Source: JAAYPI01 sp036734385
GTDB lineage: Bacteria; Bacteroidota; Bacteroidia; Bacteroidales; Paludibacteraceae
Length of the DNA: 64,000 nucleotides
Direction of reading: 5' to 3'
Assembly: GCA_036734385.1 (NCBI GenBank)
Contig: DAIMYQ010000004.1
Coordinates: forward strand, 40,292-104,291
The notes below the pieces were generated by a model that made no database searches, had not been told where the DNA came from, and was given only the letters and a program-made list of their open reading frames with translations. Below, piece after piece: positions 34,801 through 42,485 of this stretch. Both the position numbers and the translations under genes were made by a program. Position 1 is the stretch's first letter; each line of letters begins with the position of its first letter.

Positions 34801-35104
34801 ACCGGGAAAAACAGTACCCCACGATTATTCTTCTTGCTCTTTAGTCGAATATTATTATGCGTTAGGTCAACCTAAAAAAGCTAAAGCTTTGGCTAACGAA
34901 ATTGGAGACAGAGCAATTGAAAATCTAGCTTGGTTGTCGAAATTAACATCTGATCAGCAAGCTAGTGCAACCTATGATATTTATCGTAACTTTGCGTCTA
35001 TACGTAATATTGCCTACATTACTCGCCAGTATGATAAAGAATTATTCAAAAAATATTATGACGTTTTTGTATTATATGCAGATAAATACGATAGCCTAAA
35101 ATAA
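31844..35104 (+). CDS. DUF2723 large membrane protein (O-mannosyltransferase/TMEM260-like)
   Basis: A 1086-aa protein. It starts with a helix and the loop LTIEPTASFWDCGEFIST, then VGHPPGAPFFMLVGKFFTLF, the hallmark of DUF2723, with about 10-12 helices in the first half. The second half contains GPSEPRERDYAYAGSFYAFA, then NAILFTNGDNDTFPLWYTQE and a TPR-like end. The family is related to GT-C protein O-mannosyltransferases (TMEM260), and an O-glycosylation role is plausible in Bacteroidota, where many periplasmic proteins carry glycans. Not demonstrated here. It is followed 16 bases later by a deacetylase gene. Confidence 0.88.
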   Translation: MKHFKLINNLFGWLCFLVAAVVYGLTIEPTASFWDCGEFISTAFKMEVGHPPGAPFFMLVGKFFTLFTSDPTHVARMVNLMSAMFSGLTIMFLFWTITHLAKKIIVKDEKGISFSQSIVILGSGLVGAMAYAFSDTFWFSAVEGEVYASSSLFTAVVFWLILKWEDQVDKPRSDRYLILIAYLMGLSIGVHLLNLLTIPAIVLVYYFRKTSSPNWKGGVLALLISFAMLAFVMYGLIPGVVGNAGLFELFFVNTLGFSFNIGAFLYVVLAIAVLVWSIVELYRAKPSALRIKISFILSLVLLGVPFLAGSLWVGILIIAAIVWYFVKKKEKVNIRLLSTIIVSLTVMLIGYSSYAIVVIRSAANPPMDQNSPDNVFALQSYLNREQYGDRPLFYGEYYSAEPKLVAEGGYCKPVIIKGAKTWGKKEKDSSDEKDEYVVTGTKDKVEYDSQFQTFFPRMYSSNEDHIAAYKGWVKIKGKTVKYDRCGQEVDITVPTFGENLKFFFTYQLNYMYWRYFMWNFSGRQNDMQGHGEVTCGNWITGFNFIDKGMVGDQTNLPAEYAQNKGRNIYYMLPLLLGLIGICFHLLLSGKKGVQGFWVVGMLFFMTGIAIVLYLNQGPSEPRERDYAYAGSFYAFAIWIGFGVAGIAKFLEDKKVPAILAAVIAFLFAAPVPVLMAQQNWDDHDRSNRYVVRDFAQNYFNSCAPNAILFTNGDNDTFPLWYTQEVEGANVAMDKRVCNLSYFNTDWYIDQMKRPAYKSKAMPISWGRKTYAEGKRNYAYVLDRMPVSANLKDALTFLASDDPRTKIDPQTGETRDFIPAVKLTCPVNADNLVKQGAIKEEEKASILPNMTLKFKDKQMLTKSELMILETIAQNNFERPIYYAVTVGSEMYLDLKKYFQLEGFAYRIVPRSDSTMQNTYVNTDLMYDNMMHKFKFGGIENPHVYLDENILRMTRLHRQMFASLAEALISENKKDKALGVIDYCMKVIPGKTVPHDYSSCSLVEYYYALGQPKKAKALANEIGDRAIENLAWLSKLTSDQQASATYDIYRNFASIRNIAYITRQYDKELFKKYYDVFVLYADKYDSLK

Positions 35105-35120
35105 AAAAGACAGAATTCGG

Positions 35121-35726
35121 ATGCTGATAGAACAAGTACCTGTCTTTTTTCGAGGATTCTTTCATCCTGTATTGTGGAGAGAAAGTAAGAAAGAAAAAAG
35201 TATTTACCTTACTTTTGATGATGGTCCGATACCTGAGGTAACCCCTTGGGTACTCGACCAACTTGATGCGTTAGGTATAAAAGCAACTTTCTTTTGCATT
35301 GGAAATAACGTGGAAAAGAATCCCGATATTTTCGAAGAAATAAAAAAAAGAGGACATCAAGTAGGGTCTCACGGATACTCTCATATTCGTGGAATGTATA
35401 AAAATACCGAGTCTTTTTTTGCTGATATTGAAAAGGCTGACACACTAATTAAAAGTCATTTATTTCGACCTCCTCATGGACATATTACTCCTGTTCAAAT
35501 TCGGGCACTGAAAAAGTATAAAATAGTTTTGTGGGATGTAATTACTCGTGATTATAATCCAAATTTAGCTCCCGAAAAAATTCTTGTTATTGCGAAAAAA
35601 TATACTCGAAATGGGTCGATTATCGTTTTTCATGATTCTCTCAAAGCTCAAGAAAATATGCGTTATGCATTCCCTTTAGCGGTAAAATATTTTCAGGAGC
35701 AGGGCTTTGTATTCAAAACCCTATGA
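35121..35726 (+). CDS. Polysaccharide deacetylase (NodB domain)
   Basis: A 201-aa NodB-fold enzyme. TFDDGP (about residues 32-37) gives the catalytic Asp and metal ligand, SHGYSH the two His ligands and RPPHGHITP the Arg/Pro loop. It removes acetyl groups from amino sugars, for example in peptidoglycan, chitin-like or surface polysaccharides. No clear signal peptide is present, although HPVLWR near the start is often seen in short Bacteroidota versions. The target is unknown. Confidence 0.9.
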   Translation: MLIEQVPVFFRGFFHPVLWRESKKEKSIYLTFDDGPIPEVTPWVLDQLDALGIKATFFCIGNNVEKNPDIFEEIKKRGHQVGSHGYSHIRGMYKNTESFFADIEKADTLIKSHLFRPPHGHITPVQIRALKKYKIVLWDVITRDYNPNLAPEKILVIAKKYTRNGSIIVFHDSLKAQENMRYAFPLAVKYFQEQGFVFKTL

Positions 35727-35840
35727 GGTTAAGCTGAATTCTCTCTCCTATTTTTAATTAATTTTTTTTTAATCTATCCAAACATCCTTTTTCACAATAT
35801 AGGATACCTTTTTCAGTTTTAATGACAAAACTAAACTAGT

Positions 35841-36392
35841 ATGATTATGAAACGATTAATTTTTATGTTTTCATTCGCTGTTGTCGGTTGCTTAGGAGCC
35901 TTTGCTCAACAGAATTCAAGTCCTCAAGGAGATTTTGACTTGAAATCAAGAGAAAAAGGATTCCCTCAGCAAAGTTTTGATGCTGAAACAGAGGCTGTTA
36001 AGAAATCAATGCTGCTTAAAAAAGAACTTCAATTGAGCGAGAAACAGCACAAAAAAGTATATGATGTTATTTATAAGGAAATGAAAAAACGTCAACCGGA
36101 AGCTGATAATTTTTCCGATGATAAAGGTTATCAAGGTAGTCATGGTGGTCCTACTGCAGGCATGCCTCTACAAGGTGCCGGTAGACCGGAAATTGATGAT
36201 AGAAGTGACGATATGCACCCAAAATTCAACAGACCGCCGAAAGAACTTTCTCCGAAGGAAATCCAGACATCTCAGTTAAAAACAAGAAAAAAGTTCAAGA
36301 AGATTTTGTCTTCCGAGCAGTATGACAAATGGCTTATTATGGAAAGCAACAAGCCAGAACCTTGTCCGGAGAGACCCATGATGAAACAATGA
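35841..36392 (+). CDS. Secreted Spy-like/LTXXQ-type small protein
   Basis: A 183-aa protein with signal peptide (MKRLIFMFSFAVVGCLGAFA). The mature part has two amphipathic repeats, KKELQLSEKQHKKVYDVIY and TRKKFKKILSSEQYDKW, as in Spy/CpxP-like and DUF4890 periplasmic proteins, separated by a low-complexity Gly/Pro/Asp linker. Such proteins often have chaperone or metal-stress roles; here it is only a guess. Two start ATGs lie two codons apart (35841 and 35847); the second gives the cleaner signal peptide. Confidence 0.72.
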   Translation: MIMKRLIFMFSFAVVGCLGAFAQQNSSPQGDFDLKSREKGFPQQSFDAETEAVKKSMLLKKELQLSEKQHKKVYDVIYKEMKKRQPEADNFSDDKGYQGSHGGPTAGMPLQGAGRPEIDDRSDDMHPKFNRPPKELSPKEIQTSQLKTRKKFKKILSSEQYDKWLIMESNKPEPCPERPMMKQ

Positions 36393-36405
36393 TAAATAAA
36401 GCGAC

Positions 36406-36455
36406 AAGTCCTTATAAACTAACTGGAAGCAAATTTATAAGGGCTTATTTTTTTT
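36406..36455 (+). terminator. Terminator after the Spy-like gene
   Basis: AAGTCCTTATAAA (36406-36418) pairs with TTTATAAGGGCTT (36434-36446), one G-U wobble, followed by TATTTTTTTT. Confidence 0.88.
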
Positions 36456-36487
36456 ATAATAGACAAAACAGGAGACCAATGTCTGTG

Positions 36488-36514
36488 TAAATTTGCGATT
36501 TATGCTTAAATTTG
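36488..36514 (+). promoter_or_regulatory. Two tandem -7-like elements upstream of purD
   Basis: TAAATTTG occurs twice, at 36488-36495 and 36507-36514, both matching TAnnTTTG. No -33 TTG is properly spaced for either. The second would start transcription about 34 bases before the purD ATG. Confidence 0.45.
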
Positions 36515-36554
36515 TCCGATTTTTAAATCTTTTTTGATAAAACGCAAGTTAAAT

Positions 36555-37829
36555 ATGAATCACAATATTCTTCTTTTAGGTTCAGGCGGTAGAGAGCATG
36601 CTTTAGCTTGGAAATTGGCTCAAAGTAGCAAATTAAATAAACTTTTCATTGCTCCTGGTAATGCAGGAACTTCCAATGTCGGCGAAAATGTTAATATTCA
36701 GCCTGAGGATTTTCCAGCTATTCAACAATTTGTGGAAAGCAATAACGTTACCATGGTTGTTGTGGGTTCTGAAGCTCCTTTGGTGGCAGGTATTTCCGAT
36801 TTTTTTAGAAACACACCTTCATTGGCAAGTGTGCCTGTAATAGGTCCATCCAAATTTGGTGCACAACTGGAAGGTAGCAAAGAATTTGCCAAAGAGTTTA
36901 TGATTAGACATCATATTCCGACTGCTGGCTACAAATCCGTTAACAAAAATAATTTGGAAGAAGGTATTTCTTTTTTACAAAGCTTAAAAGCTCCTTATGT
37001 GCTCAAAGCAGACGGTTTAGCTGCCGGTAAGGGAGTCCTTATTTTAGATAATTTAGATGAAGCTATTGCTGAATTGACCAATATGCTTGCCGGTAAGTTT
37101 GGTCAGGCGAGTAATACTGTTGTGATTGAAGAATTTTTGTCAGGTATTGAATGTTCTGTTTTTGCATTAACCGATGGAGAAAAATATGTTGTTTTGCCGG
37201 AAGCTAAAGACTACAAACGTATTGGAGAAGGCGATAAAGGTCCAAATACAGGTGGCATGGGAGCTATTTCTCCTGTAAGTTTTGTTACTCCCGAATTTAT
37301 GGAGAAGGTTCAAAATCGCATTATCAAACCGACAATAAAAGGCTTGCATGATGAAAAGATTGATTATAAAGGTTTTATCTTCTTTGGTTTAATAAAAGTA
37401 GGAGAAGAACCTTACGTGATTGAGTACAACGCTCGTATGGGCGACCCTGAAACGGAAGCTGTTATGTTACGTTTGAAGAATGACCTAGTCGATTTGTTTG
37501 AATCAACTGTTTACGGAACTCTTAATAAACATCAAATTGAGATAGATTCTCGTTTTGCTGTTACGGTTATGCTTGTTTCAGGAGGTTATCCTGGAGACTA
37601 TGAGAAAGGAAAAGAAATAACTGGTGTTGAGAATGTAACTGAAAGTATTGTTTTTCACGCCGGAACAAAATTGGTAAATGATAAACTTGTTACTAACGGA
37701 GGTCGTGTTATGGCTATCAGTTCTTATGGATCAACTAAAAATGATGCTTTGGCATGTTCTTTCCAAAATGCTCAAAAAATTAATTATCAAGGAAAATATT
37801 TTCGTTCCGATATTGGGTTCGATTTATAA
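36555..37829 (+). CDS. purD: Phosphoribosylamine-glycine ligase
   Basis: A 424-aa ATP-grasp enzyme, step two of purine synthesis. It starts NILLLGSGGREHALAWKLAQ and has PYVLKADGLAAGKGVLIL and GDKGPNTGGMGAISPV (ATP-grasp core), then IEYNARMGDPETEA. I chose the ATG at 36555; a TTG at 36534 is the only alternative and is unlikely. It ends two bases before the next membrane-protein gene. Confidence 0.95.
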   Translation: MNHNILLLGSGGREHALAWKLAQSSKLNKLFIAPGNAGTSNVGENVNIQPEDFPAIQQFVESNNVTMVVVGSEAPLVAGISDFFRNTPSLASVPVIGPSKFGAQLEGSKEFAKEFMIRHHIPTAGYKSVNKNNLEEGISFLQSLKAPYVLKADGLAAGKGVLILDNLDEAIAELTNMLAGKFGQASNTVVIEEFLSGIECSVFALTDGEKYVVLPEAKDYKRIGEGDKGPNTGGMGAISPVSFVTPEFMEKVQNRIIKPTIKGLHDEKIDYKGFIFFGLIKVGEEPYVIEYNARMGDPETEAVMLRLKNDLVDLFESTVYGTLNKHQIEIDSRFAVTVMLVSGGYPGDYEKGKEITGVENVTESIVFHAGTKLVNDKLVTNGGRVMAISSYGSTKNDALACSFQNAQKINYQGKYFRSDIGFDL

Positions 37830-37831
37830 CT

Positions 37832-38821
37832 ATGAGTAACAGAACAAATCAAATTCTTTTGCCTTGGGCAATTTTCTTGTTTACAGCCGTTTTTGGCGTG
37901 TGTTTTTGGTTGAAAGCACTTCTAGTTTCGTATTCTGCAGCTTTTCCTGCAAAAGAAGATGTCTTGTTCTACTCTCTCAATCAAGTTCTTCCATATGACT
38001 CTTTCGAGGCAAAGATAACAGCCTTTGCAGCCGTTATTCTATTAGGTGTTTTTCTCTTTTTGGCAAATAGAAAATACCTTTTCTTAAGGGAAAAGTCTTC
38101 TTTTCTCATTTTCTTCTTAATTTTATTAATAGGGATTAATGAAGGCTCTCACAGTTTAAATCCAGGAGTTATAGGTCTAGTATTTATGTTATTGGCATTT
38201 GTTCGTTTTTTGGGAATGTTTGAAAATCGGTATTCTGTTTGGAATTCTTTTGATATAGGCTTTTATTTGTCTTTGGGAAGTCTTTTCTTTTTTGAAATGA
38301 TTTATTATGTTCCTATCTTTTGGATGGGATATTTTTTGTATCAACAATTCAATATTAAGACTTTGATAGCCTCTTTTATGGGCTGTTTAACTCCTTATGC
38401 TTTAGTTGCAGGCATTTTTTTCTTAACGGATAATCTTGATACCCTGATTTTCTCTATTGTGCAAAATTTTGATGTGAGTTTCTTAGGAATGACGTTTTAT
38501 ACTCCATGGAATATCGCTTCTTTTGCGTTGATTATTATCATAGCTCTCATTTCATTTGTTCACTTTATCGTTCAGTACAACAACGACAAAATCAAGACAA
38601 GAGGTACGCTTTTGTTTGTGTATTTACTACTTGTTTTTTCTATCTTTTTAGGATTATTTTCCGAAGATATCTTTTTGTTTGAAATGCCTCTTATTTGTCT
38701 CTTTTTGAGTATAATTTTTACACATTTCTTTTCCATTAATACCTCTCGTTTTTCACGTTTCGTCTTTTATGCCTTCTGGGTTCTGAGCATCATTGGGTAT
38801 TCAATTCAAAATATTCTATAA
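37832..38821 (+). CDS. Multipass membrane protein (DUF6427-like)
   Basis: A 329-aa very hydrophobic protein with about eight predicted helices and few charged residues. Recognisable bits include INEGSHSLNPGVIGLVFML and FFEMIYYVPIFWMGYFLY. Bacteroidota have a matching family (DUF6427) of unknown function near purD. It follows purD by two bases and precedes the YqaA-like gene by two bases, so the three form an operon. No function can be assigned. Confidence 0.7.
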   Translation: MSNRTNQILLPWAIFLFTAVFGVCFWLKALLVSYSAAFPAKEDVLFYSLNQVLPYDSFEAKITAFAAVILLGVFLFLANRKYLFLREKSSFLIFFLILLIGINEGSHSLNPGVIGLVFMLLAFVRFLGMFENRYSVWNSFDIGFYLSLGSLFFFEMIYYVPIFWMGYFLYQQFNIKTLIASFMGCLTPYALVAGIFFLTDNLDTLIFSIVQNFDVSFLGMTFYTPWNIASFALIIIIALISFVHFIVQYNNDKIKTRGTLLFVYLLLVFSIFLGLFSEDIFLFEMPLICLFLSIIFTHFFSINTSRFSRFVFYAFWVLSIIGYSIQNIL

Positions 38822-38823
38822 AG

Positions 38824-39282
38824 ATGCAAAATTTGCTTGTCGGTTTTGCCGATTATGGCTATTGGGGGCTTTTTTTAGCTTCTTTTTTAGCAGCAACAAT
38901 TTTGCCTTTTAGCTCTGAAATTGTTTTTACAACACTGTTGTATACTATTAAATGTGATGCCTGGACGTGCATCTTCGCAGCAACTATTGGCAATTGGTTG
39001 GGCGGAATGACTTGCTATTATTTAGGTAGATTGGGTAAGATGGAATGGATAGAAAAATACTTAAGAGTTAGTTCCCAAAAAGTCGATTTGTGGGGGAAAA
39101 AGTTGCAAGGGAAAGCTTCGTGGGCAGCTTTTTTTTCTTTTTTACCTGGTGTTGGCGATCTTATTGCATTGGCTGCAGGCTTTTTACGGGCAAACCCATA
39201 TGTAACGGCTGTGTCGATGCTATTGGGTAAGTTTGTACGTTACGTAGTTTGGGTATATGTCTCCTATTGGGTGTGGATGTAG
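38824..39282 (+). CDS. DedA/VTT-domain membrane protein (YqaA-like)
   Basis: A 152-aa VTT-domain (SNARE-associated) membrane protein. It has FLAATILPFSSEIVFTTLL, then GNWLGGMTCYYLGRLGK and FLPGVGDLIALAAGFLR, the DedA-family re-entrant hairpins with conserved acidic and Gly residues. Family members flip lipids such as undecaprenyl phosphate or phosphatidylethanolamine. The short size matches YqaA proteins. Confidence 0.87.
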   Translation: MQNLLVGFADYGYWGLFLASFLAATILPFSSEIVFTTLLYTIKCDAWTCIFAATIGNWLGGMTCYYLGRLGKMEWIEKYLRVSSQKVDLWGKKLQGKASWAAFFSFLPGVGDLIALAAGFLRANPYVTAVSMLLGKFVRYVVWVYVSYWVWM

Positions 39283-39354
39283 GTAGTAAAAATAAAAACA
39301 GGAAATAGAAAAAATAAAATTGTTGAAAAGTTTTTCTGTTTCAATAAAATGCAG

Positions 39355-39362
39355 TATTTTTG
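39355..39362 (+). promoter_or_regulatory. Possible -7 element for rplM-rpsI
   Basis: TATTTTTG fits TAnnTTTG; the -33 side is weak. Starting near 39369 it gives a leader of over 110 bases before rplM. Confidence 0.55.
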
Positions 39363-39410
39363 CAGTCCGATTGTTTTTCCACAGACATTAAATGTTTAGT
39401 TTACAGCCGT

Positions 39411-39436
39411 TAAGATTTTTTTAGCCTGAAATCTTA
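39411..39436 (+). promoter_or_regulatory. Hairpin in the rplM leader (possible L13/S9 autoregulatory site)
   Basis: TAAGATTT (39411-39418) pairs perfectly with AAATCTTA (39429-39436) around a ten-base loop. It lies about 45 bases before the rplM start in an unusually long leader. Ribosomal protein operons often carry such leader structures for feedback control by one of their products. Confidence 0.4.
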
Positions 39437-39481
39437 TCAGTGGGTAGACAAAGAAGTAGAAAAAATAAAAAAAATATTATT

Positions 39482-39937
39482 GTGAATACACTAAGTTATA
39501 GAACTATTTCTGCCAATAAGGCAACAGCTCAAAAAGAGTGGGTTGTTGTAGACGCAACAGACCAAGTATTGGGTCGTATGTGCTCTAAAGTGGCAAAGTT
39601 GTTAAGAGGAAAGTATAAACCAAGTTTTACTCCTCATGTGGATTGTGGAGATAATGTTATCATTATCAATGCGGACAAAGTAAGAATGACAGGAAATAAA
39701 TGGGCGGATAAAATATATCTTCGCTATACCGGTTATCCTGGTGGACAAAGAGAAATGACCGCTAGGCGCTTACAAGAAAAAGGTTCAGACCGTCTTTTTA
39801 ATAAAGTACTTAAAGGTATGTTGCCTAAAAACTCTCTTGGAGCTGTATTGCTTGGTAATGTGTATGTTTATGATGGTGCTGAACATCCCCATCAGGCTCA
39901 GAATCCTAAAATAATTGATTTAAACGCTCTTAATTAA
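39482..39937 (+). CDS. rplM: Large ribosomal subunit protein uL13
   Basis: A 151-aa protein starting at GTG 39482 (NTLSYRTISANKATAQ), the usual Bacteroidota N-terminus; the frame extends upstream to 39440 but the added residues (RQRSRKNKK) are not part of L13. Key stretches are VVDATDQVLGRMCSKVAKLL and MLPKNSLGAVLLGNVYVYDG. L13 is an early assembly protein of 50S. rpsI follows after five bases. Confidence 0.94.
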   Translation: MNTLSYRTISANKATAQKEWVVVDATDQVLGRMCSKVAKLLRGKYKPSFTPHVDCGDNVIIINADKVRMTGNKWADKIYLRYTGYPGGQREMTARRLQEKGSDRLFNKVLKGMLPKNSLGAVLLGNVYVYDGAEHPHQAQNPKIIDLNALN

Positions 39938-39942
39938 TAAGT

Positions 39943-40329
39943 ATGGAAGTAATAAATGCATTAGGAAGAAGAAAAGCTGCTGTAGCTCGTGTGTATGTGA
40001 GTGAAGGTAAAGGCAATATAACTATCAATCGTAGAGAGCTTTCAACATACTTTCCATCAGGAATTTTGCAATTCATTGTAAAGCAACCCTTAACAAAACT
40101 AGATGTTGCTGAAAAATATGATGTTAAAGTAAACTTGAATGGTGGCGGATTTAAAGGTCAAGCAGAAGCTTTACGTTTAGCGATCGCTCGTGCGTTGGTG
40201 AAAATTAATCCGGAAGATAAATCAGCGTTGAAGTCAGAAGGATTTATGACTCGTGACCCACGTGAAGTGGAACGTAAAAAGCCGGGTCGTCCAAAAGCTC
40301 GTAAAAGATTTCAATTTAGTAAGCGTTAA
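39943..40329 (+). CDS. rpsI: Small ribosomal subunit protein uS9
   Basis: A 128-aa protein with NALGRRKAAVARVYVSEGKG at the start, GGFKGQAEALRLAIARAL in the middle and the basic C-terminal tail GRPKARKRFQFSKR that reaches the P-site tRNA. Normal length and full identity to S9 features. Confidence 0.97.
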   Translation: MEVINALGRRKAAVARVYVSEGKGNITINRRELSTYFPSGILQFIVKQPLTKLDVAEKYDVKVNLNGGGFKGQAEALRLAIARALVKINPEDKSALKSEGFMTRDPREVERKKPGRPKARKRFQFSKR

Positions 40330-40411
40330 TATTTTAAGAATCAAATTCGACCATTTGTTTTGTCTTTTGTTCATTGCAAATAGGGTTGGACGAGGTTGTT
40401 TAGTATCTAAA

Positions 40412-40442
40412 TTGTTGAGACTTTTATTAAATTACTCAACAG
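40412..40442 (+). promoter_or_regulatory. Hairpin upstream of rpsB
   Basis: TTGTTGAG (40412-40419) pairs with CTCAACAG (40435-40442), one G-U, with a 15-base loop and a T-rich stretch after it. It lies about 40 bases before rpsB, in the 150-base spacer after rpsI, where no TAnnTTTG was seen. It may be a weak terminator, attenuator or S2 leader. Confidence 0.4.
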
Positions 40443-40480
40443 TTGTTTTCAAGAAGAATGTAAACAAATAATTTAAACAA

Positions 40481-41317
40481 ATGCCAAGAACTAATTTTCA
40501 AGATTTATTAGAAGCAGGTGCTCATTTTGGTCACTTGAAAAGAAAATGGAATCCAGCTATGGCTCCTTACATATTCATGGAGCATAATGGTATTCATATC
40601 ATAGATTTACACAAAACTGTTACAAAAATAGATGAAGCATCTGATGCTTTATTCCAAATAGCAAAACAAGGCAAAAAAGTTTTGTTCGTAGCTACTAAGA
40701 AACAAGCAAAAGATATTATTGCAGAAAAAGCAAGTGCGGTTAATATGCCTTATATCACAGAACGTTGGGCTGGTGGAATGCTTACTAATTTTCCTACCAT
40801 TCGTAAAGCTGTTAAGAAAATGTCTGTTATTGACAAAATGGCAACTGATGGAACTTTTGAAAATCTCTCAAAAAGAGAAAAATTACAAATTTCTCGTCAA
40901 AGAGAAAAATTGGAAAAGAACCTTGGAAGTATTGCTGATTTAACTCGTCTTCCTGCTGCGTTGTTTGTTGTTGATGTAATGAAAGAACAGATTGCAGTAA
41001 GAGAAGCCAATCGTTTGGGTATTCCTGTATTTGCTATCGTTGATACAAACTCTAATCCAAACAATATTGATTACGTTATTCCTGCTAATGATGATGCTTC
41101 AAAATCAATTGAAATGATTTTGAAAGCAGTAACTGATGCTATTCAAGAAGGTTTGCAAGAGAGAAAGAATGATAAGATGGAGGCTGAAGCCGAAGCTGTT
41201 CCAACTGAAAAGAAAGAAAGAAAAACCCCTGCAAAAACAAGAGCGAGGAGAAATATAGATGAGTCTGCTTTGAATGCTAATGTTGCAGACAAATTTTTGA
41301 AGGAAGAAAAAGAATAG
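40481..41317 (+). CDS. rpsB: Small ribosomal subunit protein uS2
   Basis: A 278-aa protein with FQDLLEAGAHFGHLKRKWNP at the start and VKKMSVIDKMATDG, PAALFVVDVMKEQIAVREAN (S2 signature) in the body. The C-terminus has an acidic/basic extension (about residues 230-278) beyond the usual core, as in other Bacteroidota. tsf follows after an internal terminator-like hairpin, the classical S2-EF-Ts pair. Confidence 0.96.
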   Translation: MPRTNFQDLLEAGAHFGHLKRKWNPAMAPYIFMEHNGIHIIDLHKTVTKIDEASDALFQIAKQGKKVLFVATKKQAKDIIAEKASAVNMPYITERWAGGMLTNFPTIRKAVKKMSVIDKMATDGTFENLSKREKLQISRQREKLEKNLGSIADLTRLPAALFVVDVMKEQIAVREANRLGIPVFAIVDTNSNPNNIDYVIPANDDASKSIEMILKAVTDAIQEGLQERKNDKMEAEAEAVPTEKKERKTPAKTRARRNIDESALNANVADKFLKEEKE

Positions 41318-41349
41318 TTTTCCTGCTTTCAATCAAATAAAACAAATAT

Positions 41350-41398
41350 GTTACAACTGAAGCTCTTTTTTCAAAGTGGTGGCGGTTGTAACTTTTTT
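41350..41398 (+). terminator. Terminator/attenuator between rpsB and tsf
   Basis: GTTACAAC (41350-41357) pairs with GTTGTAAC (41385-41392), followed at once by TTTTTT. The loop is long (27 bases). No promoter-like TAnnTTTG lies between it and tsf, so tsf probably depends on read-through, giving S2 in excess over EF-Ts. Confidence 0.65.
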
Positions 41399-41431
41399 AT
41401 GTAATAATCAATAATTTAAAAACAAGATATT

Positions 41432-42256
41432 ATGGCAGTAACGATGGCAGATATTTCCAAACTTCGCACAATGACCGGTGCGGGTATGATGGATTGTAAG
41501 AATGCGTTAACAGAATCAAATGGAGATTTTGATAAAGCAATAGAGATAATAAGAAAAAAAGGTCAAGCTGTAGCTGCAAAACGTAGTGATAGAGAAGCTT
41601 CAGAAGGTTGCGTATTGGCTGCTCATACCGGAAACTTTTCCGCATGTGTTGCTTTGAAGTGTGAAACTGACTTTGTGGCTAAAAATGCTGATTTTATCGC
41701 TTTAACTCAAAGTATTTTAGACGTAGCAATGGCCCAAAAGCCCGCCGATTTGGAAAGCTTATTAACTTTGCAGATTAACGGAGCTTCAATCGCAAGTTTG
41801 ATTACAGATAGAAGTGGTATTACCGGGGAAAAAATGGAACTTGGTTTTTATGAATTTGTAAAAGGCGAAGCAACTGTTTCTTATATTCATCCGGGAAATA
41901 AGTTGGCTACGATTGTTGCGTTTAACCAAGCAAGTGTTGATTTAAAAGCCGCAAGAGATATTGCTATGCAAGTAGCTGCCATGAGTCCTATTTCGTTGAA
42001 TAGAGAATCAGTCCCTGCAAATATTGTAGCTACTGAATTAGAAATTGGTCGCGATAAAGCTCGTCAAGAAGGTAAACCTGAAGCCATGTTGGATAAAATT
42101 GCTCAAGGTCGTCTAAACAAATTTTATCAAGAATCAACCTTATTAGAGCAAGCTTTCATCAAAGATGCTAAAATTACTGTTCAACAGTATTTACAACAAC
42201 AAAATGCCGGTTTGACAGCAACTGATTTTAAACGTGTAACGTTAAATCAAGAGTAA
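41432..42256 (+). CDS. tsf: Elongation factor Ts
   Basis: A 274-aa guanine-exchange factor for EF-Tu. N-terminal UBA-like domain with KLRTMTGAGMMDCKNALTES (EF-Ts signature), then SEGCVLAAHTGNFSACVALK and CETDFVAKNADFI; the core domains follow, with QVAAMSPISLNRESVP. Normal length. A stem-loop terminator follows at 42283. Confidence 0.97.
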   Translation: MAVTMADISKLRTMTGAGMMDCKNALTESNGDFDKAIEIIRKKGQAVAAKRSDREASEGCVLAAHTGNFSACVALKCETDFVAKNADFIALTQSILDVAMAQKPADLESLLTLQINGASIASLITDRSGITGEKMELGFYEFVKGEATVSYIHPGNKLATIVAFNQASVDLKAARDIAMQVAAMSPISLNRESVPANIVATELEIGRDKARQEGKPEAMLDKIAQGRLNKFYQESTLLEQAFIKDAKITVQQYLQQQNAGLTATDFKRVTLNQE

Positions 42257-42282
42257 AAGTTTTTGGTTGTATCATATTTATG

Positions 42283-42321
42283 AATGGACTGATTTTTGTG
42301 TTTTACAGGAGTCAGTCCATT
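42283..42321 (+). terminator. Terminator-like hairpin after tsf
   Basis: AATGGACTGA (42283-42292) pairs perfectly with TCAGTCCATT (42312-42321); the following run is TTCATTTT, a poor T-tract. Confidence 0.65.
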
Positions 42322-42413
42322 TCATTTTCACTATAATCGAACAATGAATCCAAAGAACAATTTATTATATTCAAATTCTTGTAATAAAATGTTTCAAAAT
42401 ATGGGGAAATTGA

Positions 42414-42452
42414 AAAAAGGAACGTCTGACTAAGATAAATTAGTCAGACGTT
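42414..42452 (-). terminator. Intrinsic terminator after metG
   Basis: AACGTCTGACTA (42421-42432) pairs perfectly with TAGTCAGACGTT (42441-42452). On the minus strand a T6 run (42419-42414) follows two bases later. It ends the metG transcript. Confidence 0.85.
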
Positions 42453-42485
42453 TGGTATAAATTTAAGTGAAAATTATTATTTTCT

